Source: a virus
Virus record (IMG/VR): IMGVR_UViG_3300029624_000178
Span: 1-64,000 of that record
DNA: 64,000 bases
Reading direction: 5' to 3' (one strand)
Shown: piece after piece, positions 18,422 through 27,327 of the stretch
Layout: each line of letters starts with the position of its first letter
Position numbering within the stretch: position 1 is the first letter of the stretch
The notes under the pieces: generated by a model
Told to the model about the DNA's origin: nothing
What the model saw: only the letters and a program-made list of their open reading frames with translations
The model's database searches: none
Program-made: the position numbers and the translations under genes

Positions 18422-21400
18422 ATGGCGGTCACCAATCACGAACGCGTCGGCAATGCCCTCGACTTGCTCCGTGCCGGTCTAGGCCCATTCGTCGAGCGCG
18501 AGATCAAGGCCTCAATGAAGGACGGTGTTAGCGTGCCCGCTCTTCAGGCGCTCGCCAGCGACGCTTTGATCAAGGACAAGCCCATTACGGACTGGGATGC
18601 GGCTCTGCTGCTGAAGGTGATGTGGGAGTCCTGGAACGAGGTCTTCCGCAAGACGCTTGGGCCCGCCGAGCGGGGCCTCGTGGGGGAACTGCGCGGACAC
18701 CGCAACAAGTGGGCGCACCAGGAGCCATTCACCAGCGATGACGCTTATCGAGCGCTCGACAGCGCTGGGCGCCTTCTGACTGCCGTATCGGCGCCGCAGT
18801 CGCGCGACCTAGAGCGCATTAAGATGGAGCTGCTTCGTGTGCGCTTCGACGAACAGGCGCGGAACGAAAAGCGGAAAGCGGCCGGCACCGCAATCGAAAG
18901 CCAGGCGACCGGTGCACTAAAGCCATGGCGCGAGGTCGTCAGCCCCCACCGTGACGTGGCGAGCGGGCGCTACCAGCAGGCGGAGTTCGCCGCCGACCTC
19001 TGGCAGGTCCACGTCGGCGAGGGTGTGGACGAGTACAAGAAGCCCGTGGAGTTCTTCCGCCGGACGTTCCTCACCGATAGTCTGAAACAGCTGTTGGTCG
19101 GCGCTGTACGCCGTCTCTCATCCGATGGCGGCGATCCCGTCATCCAGCTCCAGACCAACTTCGGCGGCGGCAAGACCCACTCGATGCTGGCGCTGTACCA
19201 TCTGTTCTCCGGTAGCACGCCGAGCGATCTCATGGGCGTAGAGGGCGTTATGAAGGAGGTCGGCGTCGACGAGCTACCGTCGGTGAAGCGTGTCGTCCTC
19301 GTCGGCAACAAGATCTCGCCGGGCAACCCTGTGAAGAAGGACGACGGGACGCTCGTCCACACGCTTTGGGGGGAGCTCGCGTGGCAGCTCGGGGGGCGGG
19401 CAGCCTATGACCGGGTTCGTGCCGATGACGAGAAGGCCACTAGCCCCGGCGACGTCCTCCGCGACCTCTTCAACGAGTACGGCCCTGTTCTGATCCTCAT
19501 CGATGAATGGGTCGCCTATGCACGGCAGCTGCATGAACAGAGCGTGTTACCGGCCGGCAGCTTTGAAACGCATTTCACATTTGCTCAGGCGCTCACGGAA
19601 TCCGCGAAGCTGGCGAAGCATTGCCTGCTAGTCGTGAGCTTGCCGGCATCGGACACGGGTGGGTCGCCTCACACGCAGGCCGACGATGTTGAGGTGGGCG
19701 GAAGGCGAGGCCGTGAAGCACTTGATCGTCTTCGCAACGCCATCGGCCGGGTGGAATCGTCATGGCGCCCTGCCAGCGCCGAGGAAGGCTTCGAGATTGT
19801 CCGCCGGCGTCTGTTCGAACCGCTCGTCGAACAGTCTCAGTTTGTCGCCCGTGACACCGTGGCCAAAGCCTATTTCGACCTCTATCGCAGTCAGCATCAG
19901 GAGTTTCCGCCCGAATGTCGGGACTCCGAGTACGAGGGGCGCCTCAAGGCCGCCTATCCCATCCACCCTGAGGTGTTCGATCGCCTCTACACCGAGTGGT
20001 CGACCCTGGTGAAATTCCAGCGGACGCGCGGTGTCCTGCGCCTCATGGCGGCCGTGATCCATAGCCTGTGGGAGAAAGGCGACCGCAACCCGCTCATCCA
20101 ACCAGCCAACATCCCGATCGACGACCCCCGCGTCCAGTTCGAGCTCACGCGCTACCTTTCCGACAATTGGACGCCGATCATCGAGAAGGATGTGGACGGG
20201 CCCAACTCATTGCCACTCCGGATCGATGGCGAGGTGCCGAATCTTGGGAAGTTCTCCGCATGCCGGCGGACCGCCAGGACAATCTATCTCGGCTCGGCGC
20301 CGGGCTCGACCGTGTCGAACCGAGGCCTCGAAGATCGACGGATCAAGCTGGGTTGTGTGATGCCATCGGAGTCCCCAGCGATCTTCGGCGACGCGCTTCG
20401 CCGGCTTAGCGGCGCCGCGACTTATCTGTACCAGGACGGCGCTCGATACTGGTATTCGACACAGCCAACCGTCACCAAGTTGGCGGAGGATCGGACGGAT
20501 CAGCTGAAGTCCGATCCCGACCGGATCAACCGGGAGCTTGACGCTCGCCTGCGAGCCGATCTGCGCAAGCAGGGGGACTTTACGAAGATCCATGCGCTGC
20601 CCCAGTCGGGGCAGGATGTCCCCGACGATTTCGATGCGCGCCTCGTCGTCCTGGGAGCAGACTATCCTCACAGCCGGGATGCCAGCAGCGCAGCGGAAGC
20701 GGCGGCGAAAGCCATACTCGAGACACGTGGGAGTGCACCGCGGCTTTACAGGAACACGCTGGTATTTCTGGCTGCGGACAAGACACGCCTCCAGGATCTC
20801 GATGAGGCGATCCGTCGATATCTCGCCTGGGAGTCGATCCTCGACGAAAAGAACGAGCTGGATCTGACACCCCATCAGGTACGCCAGGCAGAAACGCAGA
20901 GGGGCAGTGCAGATAGTGCTGTCAACGCACGCCTACCGGAGGCGTACCAATGGCTGCTCGTGCCCAATCAGCCGACGCCACAGTCACCGATCGAGTGGCA
21001 GAGCTTCCGTCTCAGCGGCCAGGAGCCCCTAGCCGCCCGAGCAAGCCGCAAGCTCAGGAACGACGAATTGCTGATTACCGGCCTTGCGGCCACACGACTC
21101 CGTCTCGAACTTGATCAGGTCCCCCTTTGGCGTGGCGATCACGTCGCCGTCAAGCAGCTTGTCGAGGATTTCGCCCGGTATCTTTATCTTCCGCGCCTCC
21201 GCGATACGGCCGTGCTGCTCGACGCCATTCGCGAGGGGTTGGGTCTGCTTACCTGGGGAAAGGATTCGTTCGCCTACGCCGAAAGCTACGACGAGTCGGG
21301 TTCGAGATATCGGGGTCTCCGCTGCGGACAGATGGTCTCTCTCTCGCCGGACAATCTTGTCGGACTACTCGTGAAACCCGAACCGGCACTGAAGCAACAG

Positions 21401-21769
21401 GAAGTCGAGACGCCGCGGCCGGCATCGGGAGGTACTGCAACGGGGGCCACTCCCACCGGCGCACCTGGGGAAACGCCGACAGGGTCAGGCACCGAAGGTA
21501 CGCCTGCCGACGGAGAACCACCCAAACAGACGCAGCCAAAGCGTTTCCATGGTTCGGTCACGCTCGATGCCGCGCGCGTGGGCCGGGACGCAAGCCGCGT
21601 CGCTGACGAGGTGATCTCTCACCTTTCCGGCCTCATGGGCGCAAAGGTTCGCGTGACCTTGGAAATCGAAGCGGAGATTCCGGATGGCGCACCCGATCAA
21701 GTTGTGCGGACGGTGACGGAAAATAGTCGAACGCTGAAATTCAACAATCAGGGTTTCGAACAGGATTGA
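18422..21769 (+). CDS. Swt1-HEPN / DUF499 ATPase of the defence operon
   Basis: The 1115-residue protein starts at ATG 18422 after GAGGGGC. Residues 1-125 resemble a Swt1-type HEPN domain, with R94-x4-H99 in RNKWAH. The DUF499 P-loop domain follows: Walker A NFGGGKTHS (about residue 245) and Walker B VLILIDEW (about 360). The C-terminal third has a Thr/Gly/Pro-rich linker (about 990-1035) and a compact final domain. DUF499 ATPases are repeatedly found with DUF1156 methylases in phage-defence loci and are distantly like the PglY/BrxC ATPases of BREX. I infer an ATP-driven complex with the methylase, and possible RNase activity from the HEPN part. Confidence 0.88.
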   Translation: MAVTNHERVGNALDLLRAGLGPFVEREIKASMKDGVSVPALQALASDALIKDKPITDWDAALLLKVMWESWNEVFRKTLGPAERGLVGELRGHRNKWAHQEPFTSDDAYRALDSAGRLLTAVSAPQSRDLERIKMELLRVRFDEQARNEKRKAAGTAIESQATGALKPWREVVSPHRDVASGRYQQAEFAADLWQVHVGEGVDEYKKPVEFFRRTFLTDSLKQLLVGAVRRLSSDGGDPVIQLQTNFGGGKTHSMLALYHLFSGSTPSDLMGVEGVMKEVGVDELPSVKRVVLVGNKISPGNPVKKDDGTLVHTLWGELAWQLGGRAAYDRVRADDEKATSPGDVLRDLFNEYGPVLILIDEWVAYARQLHEQSVLPAGSFETHFTFAQALTESAKLAKHCLLVVSLPASDTGGSPHTQADDVEVGGRRGREALDRLRNAIGRVESSWRPASAEEGFEIVRRRLFEPLVEQSQFVARDTVAKAYFDLYRSQHQEFPPECRDSEYEGRLKAAYPIHPEVFDRLYTEWSTLVKFQRTRGVLRLMAAVIHSLWEKGDRNPLIQPANIPIDDPRVQFELTRYLSDNWTPIIEKDVDGPNSLPLRIDGEVPNLGKFSACRRTARTIYLGSAPGSTVSNRGLEDRRIKLGCVMPSESPAIFGDALRRLSGAATYLYQDGARYWYSTQPTVTKLAEDRTDQLKSDPDRINRELDARLRADLRKQGDFTKIHALPQSGQDVPDDFDARLVVLGADYPHSRDASSAAEAAAKAILETRGSAPRLYRNTLVFLAADKTRLQDLDEAIRRYLAWESILDEKNELDLTPHQVRQAETQRGSADSAVNARLPEAYQWLLVPNQPTPQSPIEWQSFRLSGQEPLAARASRKLRNDELLITGLAATRLRLELDQVPLWRGDHVAVKQLVEDFARYLYLPRLRDTAVLLDAIREGLGLLTWGKDSFAYAESYDESGSRYRGLRCGQMVSLSPDNLVGLLVKPEPALKQQEVETPRPASGGTATGATPTGAPGETPTGSGTEGTPADGEPPKQTQPKRFHGSVTLDAARVGRDASRVADEVISHLSGLMGAKVRVTLEIEAEIPDGAPDQVVRTVTENSRTLKFNNQGFEQD

Positions 21770-21832
21770 AATAGCGCCAAGTCCAGCTAGCGCGCATGGC
21801 TGGCAGAATGGTGAACGGGGAGACAACAATTT

Positions 21833-22573
21833 TTGTGTCTGAGGCTAACATACGCTGAGGCGCTGCTTTGGAAACAGCATGCCAGCAAGCTCGTTGCTGA
21901 CGCGAAGGCGAAATCAGTCACAATTCCTTGCGATCCGCTGTTTGGCTCTAACCCACGCCTTTCCTCCCTCGTATCCGAGGTTGACGGGATCAAGAAACGT
22001 CACGGTCTTCTTATCGAGCGCGCTTTGATATTTGCCATCAACAAGTTGCCACATTGGCAGGCCGCGAAAGAGCAGGTCCCGATTCCAGGCGGCAAAGCGC
22101 ACCTCGACTGTCTCGCGTTCAATTCCAAATCAGGAAAGCTCTTTGTTTTCGAGTGCAAACGCGGTCACGGAAGCTTCGATGGAGACAAGATTCGAGCTAT
22201 CGACCGACGCCTCACCAACATCAAGGCGTCCATCGGGCCGCACGTGACGCTAAAAGGCTGGAAGCCGTCTTCGACGAGCGTGTTCATCCTGAGCTTCTAT
22301 GGCGCGACATGGAAGTCCGCGTATCCGATCTATGATAAGCACAGCGTCGCAACCTTGTTTGAGCCATGCATCGGGCGCTTCGTGACGGAGTACATGGACC
22401 ATTTAGAGAATGCGACTGCGAGGGCCTACAGTTCTGAGCTTCGTGACCCAGTCGCAGTTCCCCTCGGAAAAAGTATCTTCGATTCAATTGACGATGCTCG
22501 CCAGCATCCTCGGCCTGACGTCCTATTCACCGAAGATGTCGTCGATTTCGTGGACGTCCAGAACGACGCCTAG
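21833..22573 (+). CDS. PD-(D/E)xK nuclease-like protein, end of the defence operon
   Basis: The 246-residue protein shows Asp92 in HLDCLAF and Glu107-x-Lys109 in VFECKRG, with an upstream Glu62 in a helix. This is the layout of a PD-(D/E)xK nuclease core. TTG 21833 is the best start; GGGGAG lies 10 bp upstream and no ATG is in frame nearby. It lies 63 bp downstream of the DUF499 gene on the same strand, so it is probably the last gene of the operon. It ends 25 bp before the convergent prophage lysis genes, which marks the island/prophage junction. Alternative: an unrelated single nuclease gene. Confidence 0.65.
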   Translation: MCLRLTYAEALLWKQHASKLVADAKAKSVTIPCDPLFGSNPRLSSLVSEVDGIKKRHGLLIERALIFAINKLPHWQAAKEQVPIPGGKAHLDCLAFNSKSGKLFVFECKRGHGSFDGDKIRAIDRRLTNIKASIGPHVTLKGWKPSSTSVFILSFYGATWKSAYPIYDKHSVATLFEPCIGRFVTEYMDHLENATARAYSSELRDPVAVPLGKSIFDSIDDARQHPRPDVLFTEDVVDFVDVQNDA

Positions 22574-22597
22574 GCTGCCTTGGCGCGCGGCTAACCA

Positions 22598-22852
22598 TCA
22601 TCGTGTACACGCCCGAGCCTGCTCGCGCATCATGGCATAGTCGCTCAGCATCTCGGCCATCGCCGATTCCTCCGGGAGAAGATCAAGCTCGTCGGCCGCG
22701 CGGGCCTGGAACTCGCGGCTGTACTCCACCACGGGCGGACAGACGGTGATGACGCGCGGCTTAGAACCGCCCGTCGCGCAGGCGGTCAGCGAGATCGTCA
22801 CGATCGCGAGGGCGGCGAGCCGCCGCGTCGAGCATCCGGCGTTGAACTTCAT
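22598..22852 (-). CDS. Rz1-like outer-membrane spanin lipoprotein
   Basis: The 84-residue protein has a signal peptide with a lipobox (SLTACATG), so the Cys would be lipidated and anchored in the outer membrane. A short Pro-containing periplasmic part follows. The start ATG 22852 lies inside the Rz-like gene in a different frame, the classic nested Rz/Rz1 arrangement. It works with the inner-membrane spanin to fuse the two membranes at phage lysis. It is the last gene of the prophage lysis cassette. Confidence 0.8.
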   Translation of the reverse strand: MKFNAGCSTRRLAALAIVTISLTACATGGSKPRVITVCPPVVEYSREFQARAADELDLLPEESAMAEMLSDYAMMREQARACTR

Positions 22853-23018
22853 TGGCCTTCTCCGTGGTCTCAAAGCGTTCGGCGAGACGTCCCGCACGCT
22901 CGCCGGAGCGCCGCAGCGCAAGCAGGAACAGGAGCACCGCGAGCGCGATGGCGCCGTAGCGCAGGGCCGCCCGCGCCCATGGGCTGGCGGCAAGTCCGGT
23001 GAGGAGCGTGGTGATCAT
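22761..23018 (-). CDS. Rz-like inner-membrane spanin
   Basis: The 85-residue protein has an N-terminal transmembrane helix (about residues 19-36: YGAIALAVLLFLLAL) followed by a charged coiled-coil-like periplasmic helix with many Arg and Glu. ATG 23018 overlaps the end of the endolysin gene. Together with the nested Rz1-like gene it forms a two-component spanin. The membrane topology and position support this more than sequence similarity does. Confidence 0.7.
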   Translation of the reverse strand: MITTLLTGLAASPWARAALRYGAIALAVLLFLLALRRSGERAGRLAERFETTEKANEVQRRMLDAAARRPRDRDDLADRLRDGRF

Positions 23019-23689
23019 CGCCGCCCCCGCTTCCAGTCGTCGATGCGGGCATAGATGGCGACAGCGACGCCGGCGAGCGCCACGGCGATGAACACCCAGC
23101 GCAGCGTGTCGAGGTAGGGCACGAGCGGCAGAATGGCGGACTGGGTCTCGGCCAGGACGTTCTGCGCCACCTCGACGCCCGCGGCGCCAAGGGTCGCCAC
23201 TCCTGCAGCGCCGCTGCCTTTCATCGTGCGGCTCTCCGCCAGCACCTCCCGCACGGGCGGCGCTTCGGCGGCGAACGCCGTCGCTCGCACCGGGAACCGC
23301 TCGCCCCACTGCCGCGCCGGCCCGAGATCGATGTGGATGAAGCCGGATCGCGGGTAAAAGCCGAAGCCGAGGAACCCGACCGCCCGCGCCGCCTTCTCGA
23401 ACGCGACCGGATCGTGGTTCGTCATGGCGATGTCGAAGGCCGCGCCATCCATGTGCCTGGAGCGCGGCGCGCCGCCCACGGCCTTGTTATGCGCCGGGCT
23501 GCGGTAGGCGGAGCGGACGATGAGCGGCTTGCCAAGCCGGTCGCGAAGCGCCTGGAGCTTGTCGAGCGCCGCCTCGTTGATCCGCAGGGAGCCGCTGCCC
23601 CGGCAGGCGATCTCGGCGGGAGAGAAGTTCTTCCAGCGCCAAGTATCCTCGGGCACATCGCGCCAATGGTTGAAGTAACTCGTCGTCAT
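23015..23689 (-). CDS. M15-family peptidase endolysin with a C-terminal membrane segment
   Basis: Residues 1-130 are a D-Ala-D-Ala carboxypeptidase-like M15 domain: SRHMDGAAFDI gives His79 and Asp86, and FIHIDLG gives His119, the zinc ligands. This domain cuts peptidoglycan cross-links at lysis. Unusually, the protein continues with an Ala/Gly-rich linker and a transmembrane helix near the C terminus (LRWVFIAVALAGVAVAIYAR). No separate holin is recognisable next to it, so the membrane segment may anchor the enzyme or replace a holin. Start chosen at ATG 23689 (MTTSYFN); the longer open frame upstream runs through the terminator. Confidence 0.85.
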   Translation of the reverse strand: MTTSYFNHWRDVPEDTWRWKNFSPAEIACRGSGSLRINEAALDKLQALRDRLGKPLIVRSAYRSPAHNKAVGGAPRSRHMDGAAFDIAMTNHDPVAFEKAARAVGFLGFGFYPRSGFIHIDLGPARQWGERFPVRATAFAAEAPPVREVLAESRTMKGSGAAGVATLGAAGVEVAQNVLAETQSAILPLVPYLDTLRWVFIAVALAGVAVAIYARIDDWKRGRR

Positions 23690-23706
23690 CGGCGGTCTCC
23701 GGACAC

Positions 23707-23732
23707 AAAAAAAGCCCGCCGAGCGGCGGGCT
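23707..23732 (-). terminator. Intrinsic terminator after the tail operon
   Basis: On the minus strand an 8-bp GC stem (AGCCCGCC / GGCGGGCT, 4-base loop) is followed by seven T residues. It ends the long structural-gene operon 28 bp after the DUF6127 gene, leaving the lysis genes to read-through or a separate promoter. Confidence 0.85.
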
Positions 23733-23759
23733 GGTGGGTTGCAGGTTCGGCAGGGCCAA

Positions 23760-24050
23760 TCAGGGGCCGTTGCCAAACAGCTTCAGCTTGATGGCGATGC
23801 CAGCCATCAGGGCGAGCAGCACGCCGGTGGTAACGATGCGGACAGCGGTCTGCACCGCCGTGCGCTTGGCGAGCCTGAGACTGCCCAGCAGGGAACGGAG
23901 ATCACGGATGTCGACGGCGGCATCGTCGCCGTCGAGCCCAACATCCTCCAGCGCCTTGCGGGCGCCACGCTCCGCCGCCAGCTCCAGCAATTGCTCGAAC
24001 TCGGCTTCGGGCATGACGATGTGGCCGTCGCCGACGGTCGGACGGTTCAT
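23760..24050 (-). CDS. DUF6127 family phage protein, membrane-anchored
   Basis: The 96-residue protein matches the DUF6127 pattern: VMPEAEFEQLLELAAERGA, a middle segment DIRDLRSLLGSLRLAKRTA, and a C-terminal transmembrane helix (TGVLLALMAGIAIKL). The family is common near the tail-tip and lysis genes of alphaproteobacterial phages and its function is unknown. Holin-like topology is possible, with one membrane span near the C terminus. ATG 24050 is chosen over a longer upstream frame that overlaps the tail-tip gene. Confidence 0.75.
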   Translation of the reverse strand: MNRPTVGDGHIVMPEAEFEQLLELAAERGARKALEDVGLDGDDAAVDIRDLRSLLGSLRLAKRTAVQTAVRIVTTGVLLALMAGIAIKLKLFGNGP

Positions 24051-24072
24051 GCGATCTTCCTCTCGTCGATGA

Positions 24073-26376
24073 CTACGCGGCCAGATCGGCCTCATGGACG
24101 CGGGCGTCCTCGCCCACGGCGGTGATCTCGACCTGTTCCCCGCGCGGGCGGATCGCGATGACCCGAGCGCGCAGGCTCCAGGCCTCGCCCACACCAAAGG
24201 CGAAGTGCGTCCGCTCTTCCGACGCGCCGGTGTAGGGCGTGAAGTCGAGATCCTCGGCAAGGACGACATGCCGATCGTCGGCGCCCGGACCGACCGGCCA
24301 GGGCCCGCTCACCGTCCCGTCGCGCCGGCGCAGCGCGATGTAGTGCGTTTCGTCGTCGGTCCATTCCAGCGGCTCGGAGAGTTCGAGCGTGCGGGACTCG
24401 GATTCCCAGGCGACGACCTCGCCGCCCTGGCCCCAGCGGGGCATGTCGTGGGCGACGGCGATGAGATCGCCATAGGTCGGGATCAGGCCTTCAAGCTCAG
24501 TGCGAAAGCTCACCATGCGGCGGCGATACCGGTTGGCCGCCGCCATGTAGAGACCTTCCCGGAGCGCCTGCGCCTCGTCAGTGCAGCCAAACAGCTCCAC
24601 CTTGGCAGGCTGATCGGCGGCGCTGTCGGGGAGAGTCGCGGTCACCTCGTCGGGCGCCCAAATGCGCGCCGAGAAATACTCGACGGTCACCGCGTCCGCG
24701 GTGTCCTCGCCCGGCATCAGGTACTGGACCTTGAGGCTGCCCTTGACGATGTTGCGAGGCTCGAAAAGCGCCACGGGCAAGGTCCGCGCCTCGTCGCGCA
24801 CCAGCCGCAGGATGCCGCCCTGCAGGAACGGCACGGCCCGCCCGACGCGGGCGATGCGCGTGAGCGCTTCCCAGACGGTGACGCCTTGATCGAAGACGGC
24901 GTCGAAGCGGTCGTCCCGGCCCTGCCACAACCCATCCAGCCCATGCAGCGCCGTCAGGTCAATGCGCACATCGGGAAGATCGGCGCCATAGTGGGCGCGC
25001 GCCGCATCGGCGAAGGCCCAGGCGATCGACCGCGTCGGCTGCGGCGAGGACCATCCCGTCACGGGGTCCCACACCGGGAGCCGCCGGGTCAGGATACAGT
25101 TCACCAGGCGCGACGAGCGCTGGGATAGGTTGTCGGTCGCGCGCATACGCACCGCGAGCAGGGTGACGTCCCCGAACACGGGCTCACCTGCGAGAAACGC
25201 CTTCAGCCCCTGCCAGCGGACCTCGTGCCCCGCGCGAGCGTCGGTGTCCTTGGCGTCGGTCCGCCTGAGACGAACCTCGTAGCGTCCGCTCGCAACCGGA
25301 TAACGGTCGCTTCGCCGCTGGGCGGTGTTGGTGGCGTCGGTGACGCTCTCCGACCCCAGCTGCACCCAGCCGCCGAGGCCGACGCCGTCGTCGTCGATCG
25401 CGCGCGCCTCCACCTCCCAGGCGATGGTGCGCGGATCGAGTCCGCCCGAGGTGTTGGCGTAGTAGAGGCCGCGCGGCATCACCAGGTCGATGCCGATTTC
25501 CTCGGCGGCAGTGCCGGCGGGATTGGCGGCGAAGGGGCCGATCCAGCCGTCGTCGCCTGCCTCCAGCTCGTTGGTGCCCTTGAGCTCCTGACCCGCGACT
25601 TCCGCTGCGGTGGTCACATCCGCTTCGAACAGCGTGACCGGAGCGCCGGGGACTACGATCTCGTAGGTCACCTCCTCGAAGGAGCTGATGGGCGTATCTT
25701 CGATGCGAACCTGTTCTAGGTCGTACTCGCCCTGGCCGATGCAGTGCAGCTGATGCAGGTACTGCTCGTTGTCGGCATACTCGGTCCAGGGTGTCGCGGC
25801 GAGGTCGGGATAGACCAGGTGACGCCCGTAGATGACGGGGATCGGCTGGCCGAGGCGGGCCTGGTTGCCCTGGGACTGCAGGGCATAGGTCGGGCTTGGC
25901 GCCGGTGAGCTGCCGAAGGAGCCGCCGAAGCTCGGCGCAGGCGGTTTGGGCGGCGGGACCAGCACGTTCACCAGCGTGGCGCCGGCGAGCCCGACGGCGG
26001 CGGTGATCAGGGACGTGCCGATGGTGGACGTGATGCCGATCGCACCGGCGATGGCGCCGCCGATCGCGGGTGCCGCCACCATGACGGCGATCATGAGCAC
26101 GGTGCGCAGCGGGTTCTTGCCGCCGCCACCTCCGCCTCCGCCGCCCTGGGGCAAGGAGACGAAGATCACCACGTCGGACGCGCCGATCTCCAGAACCGGC
26201 CAGTCCGCGCGCAGCACGGGCTCGCCATTGCGCAGACAGATCGTCGGACGCTCGAACTCCTCGATCCCGTGCGCATCGAGCCAGGCGCGGATGGTCATAC
26301 CAACCGCGACGGGCAGCACCTGGCGGCCCCGCTCCGGACAGAACGGGTTGCGCAGCATGACGACGACGGCGGTCAC
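24073..26376 (-). CDS. Phage tail tip/host specificity protein (gpJ-like)
   Basis: The 767-residue protein starts at GTG 26376, overlapping the NlpC/P60 stop (GTGA). The N terminus has a small beta-grasp-like domain, a run of nine Gly, and a hydrophobic helical pair (MIAVMVAAPAIGGAIAGAIG). The body contains the typical tip segments PIPVIYGRHL, LHQLHCIGQGEYD and GVTVWEALTRIARVGRAVPF, then a fibronectin-like end. This is the central fibre hub of siphophage tails, assembled on the baseplate. It is shorter than lambda gpJ, as is common in this phage group. The order NlpC/P60 then gpJ is as in lambda (K, I, J). Confidence 0.88.
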   Translation of the reverse strand: MTAVVVMLRNPFCPERGRQVLPVAVGMTIRAWLDAHGIEEFERPTICLRNGEPVLRADWPVLEIGASDVVIFVSLPQGGGGGGGGGKNPLRTVLMIAVMVAAPAIGGAIAGAIGITSTIGTSLITAAVGLAGATLVNVLVPPPKPPAPSFGGSFGSSPAPSPTYALQSQGNQARLGQPIPVIYGRHLVYPDLAATPWTEYADNEQYLHQLHCIGQGEYDLEQVRIEDTPISSFEEVTYEIVVPGAPVTLFEADVTTAAEVAGQELKGTNELEAGDDGWIGPFAANPAGTAAEEIGIDLVMPRGLYYANTSGGLDPRTIAWEVEARAIDDDGVGLGGWVQLGSESVTDATNTAQRRSDRYPVASGRYEVRLRRTDAKDTDARAGHEVRWQGLKAFLAGEPVFGDVTLLAVRMRATDNLSQRSSRLVNCILTRRLPVWDPVTGWSSPQPTRSIAWAFADAARAHYGADLPDVRIDLTALHGLDGLWQGRDDRFDAVFDQGVTVWEALTRIARVGRAVPFLQGGILRLVRDEARTLPVALFEPRNIVKGSLKVQYLMPGEDTADAVTVEYFSARIWAPDEVTATLPDSAADQPAKVELFGCTDEAQALREGLYMAAANRYRRRMVSFRTELEGLIPTYGDLIAVAHDMPRWGQGGEVVAWESESRTLELSEPLEWTDDETHYIALRRRDGTVSGPWPVGPGADDRHVVLAEDLDFTPYTGASEERTHFAFGVGEAWSLRARVIAIRPRGEQVEITAVGEDARVHEADLAA

Positions 26377-26780
26377 GGACGGTCTCCGGTAAATTGATAG
26401 GAGCCTTCGATCCGCCAGCCCTGGAGGTCGAGGTCGCGGGTATTCTGGAACGCGACACCGATCCCTCGGGCCGCATGCAGGACGCCGCCGCCATCGACAT
26501 CGAGCCACAGGCCCACATGGACGGGGTGCCGGGACTGGCGCATCAGGACGGCGTCGCCCTCGCGAGGCTCGGCCACGAGGCGCCAGCGCCGACGCTCCGG
26601 ATGATCCCGGAAGGCATCGAGCACCCGGCGCAGGTCGGCCGCATCGACCGGGATCTCGGGCACCTCGATGCCGAAGCGTTCGCGCCAGCAGAACCGGACC
26701 AGGCCCCAGCAATCGAACGCATCGGGCCCGCGCCCGCCCGCCTGCCACGGCCGGCCGATCAGCTCTTCCGCCCAGTGCAT
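26373..26780 (-). CDS. NlpC/P60 family tail-associated peptidase
   Basis: The 135-residue protein carries the NlpC/P60 active site: Cys24 in AFDCWGLVRF and a His in HPVHVGLWLD, with a downstream polar residue. Such enzymes sit at the phage tail tip (lambda gpK) and cut peptidoglycan during DNA entry. It lies four bases after the DUF1833 gene and overlaps the tail tip gene, a conserved order. Confidence 0.9.
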   Translation of the reverse strand: MHWAEELIGRPWQAGGRGPDAFDCWGLVRFCWRERFGIEVPEIPVDAADLRRVLDAFRDHPERRRWRLVAEPREGDAVLMRQSRHPVHVGLWLDVDGGGVLHAARGIGVAFQNTRDLDLQGWRIEGSYQFTGDRP

Positions 26781-26784
26781 GGGA

Positions 26785-27327
26785 TTATCGCGTCAGTCCG
26801 GGGAACCGCTTGGCGGTATAGGTCTCCGCCGGGAAGGCTTTGTTGCCGATGTCGAGCATGCGGGCCCGCCCGGTTACCCGGAACACGTCCGCCTCGACCT
26901 CGGTCAGGATGAGGGTGATCGGCGGGTCCATCTGCGGCCCCTCCAGGTCGGTCGAGAGGTAAGGCCGAAAGGTCACCTCGATCTTCTCCTGGCTGGTCGC
27001 GGCCGCATCGAGGTGGCGGACGATCTCCCGGCTGACATTGTCGAGGGTGACGGCGATCTCCGGCACGGGCGCCGTGTCCACTGGCGGCAGTTCGAGCTCG
27101 AAGCCCATGGCAACGAAGCGAACCCAGCCGCCGGCGTCGACCGGCGCGTCCGCTTCGAGACGCGCCCAGAGGTCGACGTGGTCGCGCACGACGCGGATCG
27201 CGGTCGGCTGGCCGTCATCGTCCAGGAAGGACGGATGGCGCAGTTCGAGCGTGTGCAGGATGACGGTGTCGGAGGGCGCGGATGCGTAGGCCTCCCGGAT
27301 CGCCCGCTCAAGCGCCGGATCCGGCAT
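26785..27327 (-). CDS. DUF1833 family minor tail protein
   Basis: The 180-residue protein matches the DUF1833 family: a start with ALERAIREAYASAPSD, the segment ILHTLELRHPSF, and an end with MLDIGNKAFPAETYTAKRFPG. It is a tail-tip component found immediately before NlpC/P60 in many siphophages; it may correspond to lambda gpL. Overlaps the upstream gene by 20 bases. Confidence 0.88.
   Translation of the reverse strand: MPDPALERAIREAYASAPSDTVILHTLELRHPSFLDDDGQPTAIRVVRDHVDLWARLEADAPVDAGGWVRFVAMGFELELPPVDTAPVPEIAVTLDNVSREIVRHLDAAATSQEKIEVTFRPYLSTDLEGPQMDPPITLILTEVEADVFRVTGRARMLDIGNKAFPAETYTAKRFPGLTR

Noticed and set aside
4654-22573. Naming the operon DISARM or BREX
   Set aside because: Hallmark genes drmA, drmB, drmC, pglZ and brxL were not found; only individual domain similarity exists.
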